Of a stretch of DNA of 64,000 bases, positions 61,895 through 64,000 are shown in pieces (within the stretch, counting starts at the first letter, position 1; each line of letters begins with the position of its first letter). The DNA lies in contig JAUIKF010000022.1 of NCBI GenBank assembly GCA_030430575.1, forward strand, positions 54,441 to 118,440, in the 5' to 3' direction. The translations under genes were made by a program, and so were the position numbers. This DNA comes from Bacteroidia bacterium. GTDB taxonomy: Bacteria > Bacteroidota > Bacteroidia > J057. Below the pieces are notes generated by a model. It searched no databases. It saw nothing but the letters and a program-made list of their open reading frames with translations, and had not been told where the DNA came from.

Positions 61895-62344
61895 GTGAGT
61901 AAAGAAATGGAGAAAAAATATCCCTTTATCGATAACATGGTGCCTACCAGTTGCACAGCATCCAAGGCAATTTTGTCCATGCGGTCGCTCGCCAATATTT
62001 ACAAAAAGCATCTCCAGAAACACCAAATCACCCAAAGTCAATTGGGCATTATGATGATGCTGGGGCACTTTAAGGAAATCGCTCAGGCGGATTTGGGGAG
62101 ATATATGATGCTGGAGCGGTCGACCGTCTCTCGTGATTTGAAGCGATTGATTGAAAATGGCTACCTCGAACGAGAGGGGGCAGTGAATAAACTCACGATT
62201 CACATTACAGAAAAGGGCTTGGACCACTTGGAAGCTATCCTCCCTGATTGGGAAAAGGCAAGAGAAGAATCGGAAGCGATTTTGGGGGAAGATGGCTTGC
62301 AAGCGCTTGATTTGGTGTTGTCAAAATTGAATCCACAACCTTGA
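61895..62344 (+). CDS. MarR family transcriptional regulator
   Basis: A 149-residue regulator. The winged helix is clear: LGIMMMLGHFKEIAQADLGRYMMLERSTVSRDLKRLIENGYLEREG, followed by the wing VNKLTIHITEKGLDHLEAIL. N- and C-terminal helices would form the dimer interface. The start is GTG at 61895; ATG 61907 is an in-frame alternative. It probably represses itself and the following SDR gene through matching palindromes in both promoters. The inducer is unknown. Confidence 0.92.
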   Translation: MSKEMEKKYPFIDNMVPTSCTASKAILSMRSLANIYKKHLQKHQITQSQLGIMMMLGHFKEIAQADLGRYMMLERSTVSRDLKRLIENGYLEREGAVNKLTIHITEKGLDHLEAILPDWEKAREESEAILGEDGLQALDLVLSKLNPQP

Positions 62345-62360
62345 ACTTTTTTTGCATACT

Positions 62361-62378
62361 ATGTTGCATATACAACTC
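62361..62378. promoter_or_regulatory. Second MarR operator, before the SDR gene
   Basis: ATGTTGCATATACAACTC matches 15 of 18 bases of the palindrome at 61857-61874. As in the first site, its internal TTG (62364-62366) is placed to act as a -33 box, with TAACCTAA 18 bp further on as a weak -7 box. The repressor would block this promoter. Confidence 0.7.
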
Positions 62379-62404
62379 AACTGTTAACCTAAAACTCTCA
62401 TACA

Positions 62405-63154
62405 ATGACTCCTTCCAACAAAACAGTACTCATCACAGGTGGCGGCTCTGGCATCGGACTTGCCCTCGCACAAGCATTTTTACAACACAACAATACCGTG
62501 ATTATCACGGGCCGTAACCTATCCAAATTAGAAAAAGCAAAGGCTGAAAACCCTGGTTTGAACTTCATTCAAAATGATGTAACAGATTCCGCTCAAATCA
62601 AGGCATTGGTAGAAAAGACGCAGCAGGAATTTGGGGGAATCGATGTATTGGTGAATAATGCGGGGGTATTGCACACCTTTGACATCGCAGACGAATCCTT
62701 TCCTTTTGACAAACAGCTTCAAGAGATTGATATAGACTTTACGGGACCGATTCGTATGGTCCATCACTTTTTGCCCATGCTCAAACAGCGTCCAGAAGCC
62801 GCTATCGTCAATGTCTCTTCGGGCCTCGCATTTGTGCCTTTGACGATGGCCCCTGTCTACAGCGCGACGAAGGCGGGTGTGCACGCGTGGACGCAGTCCA
62901 TCCGCTTGCAGTTAGCGAATACCTCTATCAAGGTCATAGAACTAATGCCTCCTGTCGTGGACACCGACATGGTGAGCGAATTTGAGGATTTCCCCAAAAT
63001 ATCTCCCCAAAAATTGGCCAGCGATTTCTGGAAAGGCTATGTAAATAACAAAGCCGAAATCACCCCTGGCCAAAGCTCGCAGCTAAAGCTCATGCGCCGC
63101 CTTGCCCCTGGCTTTATCTTCGGCCAAATCAATAAGCAGCCTGTGCCTGCATAA
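62405..63154 (+). CDS. Short-chain dehydrogenase/reductase (DltE-like)
   Basis: A 249-residue NAD(P)-dependent oxidoreductase. The Rossmann start is VLITGGGSGIGLALAQAF, followed by NDVTD, LVNNAGVLHT, INVSSGLAF-type strand and the catalytic Tyr/Lys in YSATKAG. It resembles the DltE group that often follows MarR regulators. Substrate not known. The shared palindrome with the upstream MarR gene suggests induction by a compound that the enzyme may help metabolise. Confidence 0.92.
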   Translation: MTPSNKTVLITGGGSGIGLALAQAFLQHNNTVIITGRNLSKLEKAKAENPGLNFIQNDVTDSAQIKALVEKTQQEFGGIDVLVNNAGVLHTFDIADESFPFDKQLQEIDIDFTGPIRMVHHFLPMLKQRPEAAIVNVSSGLAFVPLTMAPVYSATKAGVHAWTQSIRLQLANTSIKVIELMPPVVDTDMVSEFEDFPKISPQKLASDFWKGYVNNKAEITPGQSSQLKLMRRLAPGFIFGQINKQPVPA

Positions 63155-63159
63155 CCTAT

Positions 63160-63195
63160 GAGATGCAACAGATTTTCTTCAATCTGTTGCATCTC
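63160..63195. terminator. Hairpin after the SDR gene
   Basis: GAGATGCAACAGATT (63160-63174) and AATCTGTTGCATCTC (63181-63195) form a perfect 15-bp stem with a six-base loop. No T-run follows on either strand, so it may be a stability hairpin or a factor-dependent stop. Confidence 0.7.
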
Positions 63196-63412
63196 CAAGC
63201 CACGCGAGTGGATACACCAATCAGTTTTTTCAAGATTGGATTGTCGGGTTAAGTAAGAATAATAAACAAGGAACAAGAAAGTTAAAAATATTGGCTCTCT
63301 TTCCTGTTCCTTTAGGTCTTCATTTACTTCTGTAAATTAGATCCCAAAGCAATTGTCAGCCCAATTGAAATGGCTCTCAAAATATCTCCCCAAATGGTCC
63401 CCATCTAGCAAG

Positions 63413-63952
63413 ATGGACATCTTGCTTAAGAAAATATCCAAACTTGAGCAATCTGATCTCAAGGAGCGGTTTCCCGATGCTGCTTACATATTCCACAGAA
63501 ACCCTTGCCTTTCCTTAAAGGAGTTAGAACAATTTGAAGCGGAGTATGAGATTAGCCTTCCAACTGATTATAAGCAGTTTTTAAATAAGATCGGGAACGG
63601 TGGATTCAGGGTTTTGCCATTATCTCGTTTCCCTGGGGGAGAAAATTTTCCTGCGAATAGTTTTCACCTATTAAGGCATCCATTCCCATATCGTTCAGCT
63701 TGGGAAGAAGAAAGCTTTGAAGAATTTATTACCCTATATCACGCCCCTAATTTCTTCATCGGCGATTATGTAGATATGAAGGCGGTTCGGTCGTCCTATA
63801 AAAAATTGCACAAAAAGGCTCTGTCTCAGCAATTGTCTTTATTTGATGTGGATGCCTTTTATGAAGGAGAAGCTTTTAAGGATCGTGTACGAAATAAACT
63901 CGTAATTTCAGGGGGCAGCTTTTGCTGTGTAATTCCACTTTGGCAAATATGA
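63413..63952 (+). CDS. SMI1/KNR4 family protein
   Basis: A 179-residue soluble protein of the SUKH superfamily: LSLKELEQFEAEYEISLPTDYKQFLNKIGNGG is the canonical opening (LPxDYxxFLxxxGNGG). Many members are immunity proteins to contact-dependent or polymorphic toxins, though no toxin gene is in the window. The frame is open upstream to a TTG at 63353; ATG 63413 is chosen because the core homology is all downstream, but a TTG start remains possible. The final residues are RNKLVISGGSFCCVIPLWQI. Confidence 0.85.
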   Translation: MDILLKKISKLEQSDLKERFPDAAYIFHRNPCLSLKELEQFEAEYEISLPTDYKQFLNKIGNGGFRVLPLSRFPGGENFPANSFHLLRHPFPYRSAWEEESFEEFITLYHAPNFFIGDYVDMKAVRSSYKKLHKKALSQQLSLFDVDAFYEGEAFKDRVRNKLVISGGSFCCVIPLWQI

Positions 63953-64000
63953 GTCAAAGGCAATTTGATTATTTTCTTTAAATCCTTGAGCATATTTTCT

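Overview
This 64 kb window is chromosomal DNA of a Bacteroidota bacterium, most likely of the Saprospiria/Lewinella-like branch; the phylum is well supported and the branch is an inference. The support is a complete porP-gldK-gldL-gldM-gldN type IX secretion/gliding cluster, a gldA ABC ATPase, two secreted proteins with type IX C-terminal sorting domains (one type A, one type B), DUF4271 next to hemD, an archaeal/eukaryotic-type proS, and promoters with the Bacteroidota -7 element TAnnTTTG. No rRNA, tRNA, CRISPR array, transposase or integrase was seen.

Layout. 0-5 kb: dut, a pterin carbinolamine dehydratase, a secreted protein, a PPK2 kinase, a DUF4340 protein and gldA. 5-8.5 kb: two tandem family-5 solute-binding lipoproteins without permeases. 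8.7-11.4 kb: membrane protein plus winged-helix regulator, DUF1361 protein, ferritin-like protein. 11.6-15 kb: coiled-coil protein with TonB_C-like ends, and dusB. 15-25 kb: CPBP protease, cdsA, a large type A sorted adhesin-like protein, rsmE, pckA, a DUF4271 fusion and hemD. 25.5-31.4 kb: porP and gldKLMN. 31.5-36 kb: fabH-like synthase, glycosyltransferase, large zinc metallopeptidase. 36.1-37.9 kb: an AT-rich pair, AAA ATPase plus DUF4276/Toprim-like protein, the best candidate for a mobile defence module. 38-44 kb: rpsP-rimM, two tandem RlaP-like nucleotidyltransferases behind an orphan LytTR regulator, a glycosyltransferase and a methyltransferase. 44-53 kb: SprB-repeat type B sorted protein, GH78 rhamnosidase, rpsF-rpsR-rplI, and an acidic coiled-coil protein. 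53-58 kb: FadL-like porin, Arg/Thr-rich lipoprotein, proS. 58.7-64 kb: small hypothetical and membrane genes, an endonuclease V-like gene, a MarR-SDR pair with matching operators, and a SMI1/KNR4 gene.

The most unusual non-coding feature is a family of three long GC-rich inverted repeats (782-963, 9681-9928, 42012-42260). Each is built from iterated GAGACCGCTCG-like units and ends 13-36 bp before a plus-strand start codon. A second dispersed element (11416-11515 and 58455-58624) sits directly upstream of unrelated terminators. A perfect 18-bp palindrome before the MarR gene recurs almost intact before the neighbouring SDR gene. Gene starts were often moved inward from the longest open frame to the ATG that begins the family homology or signal peptide; the reasons are given per gene.
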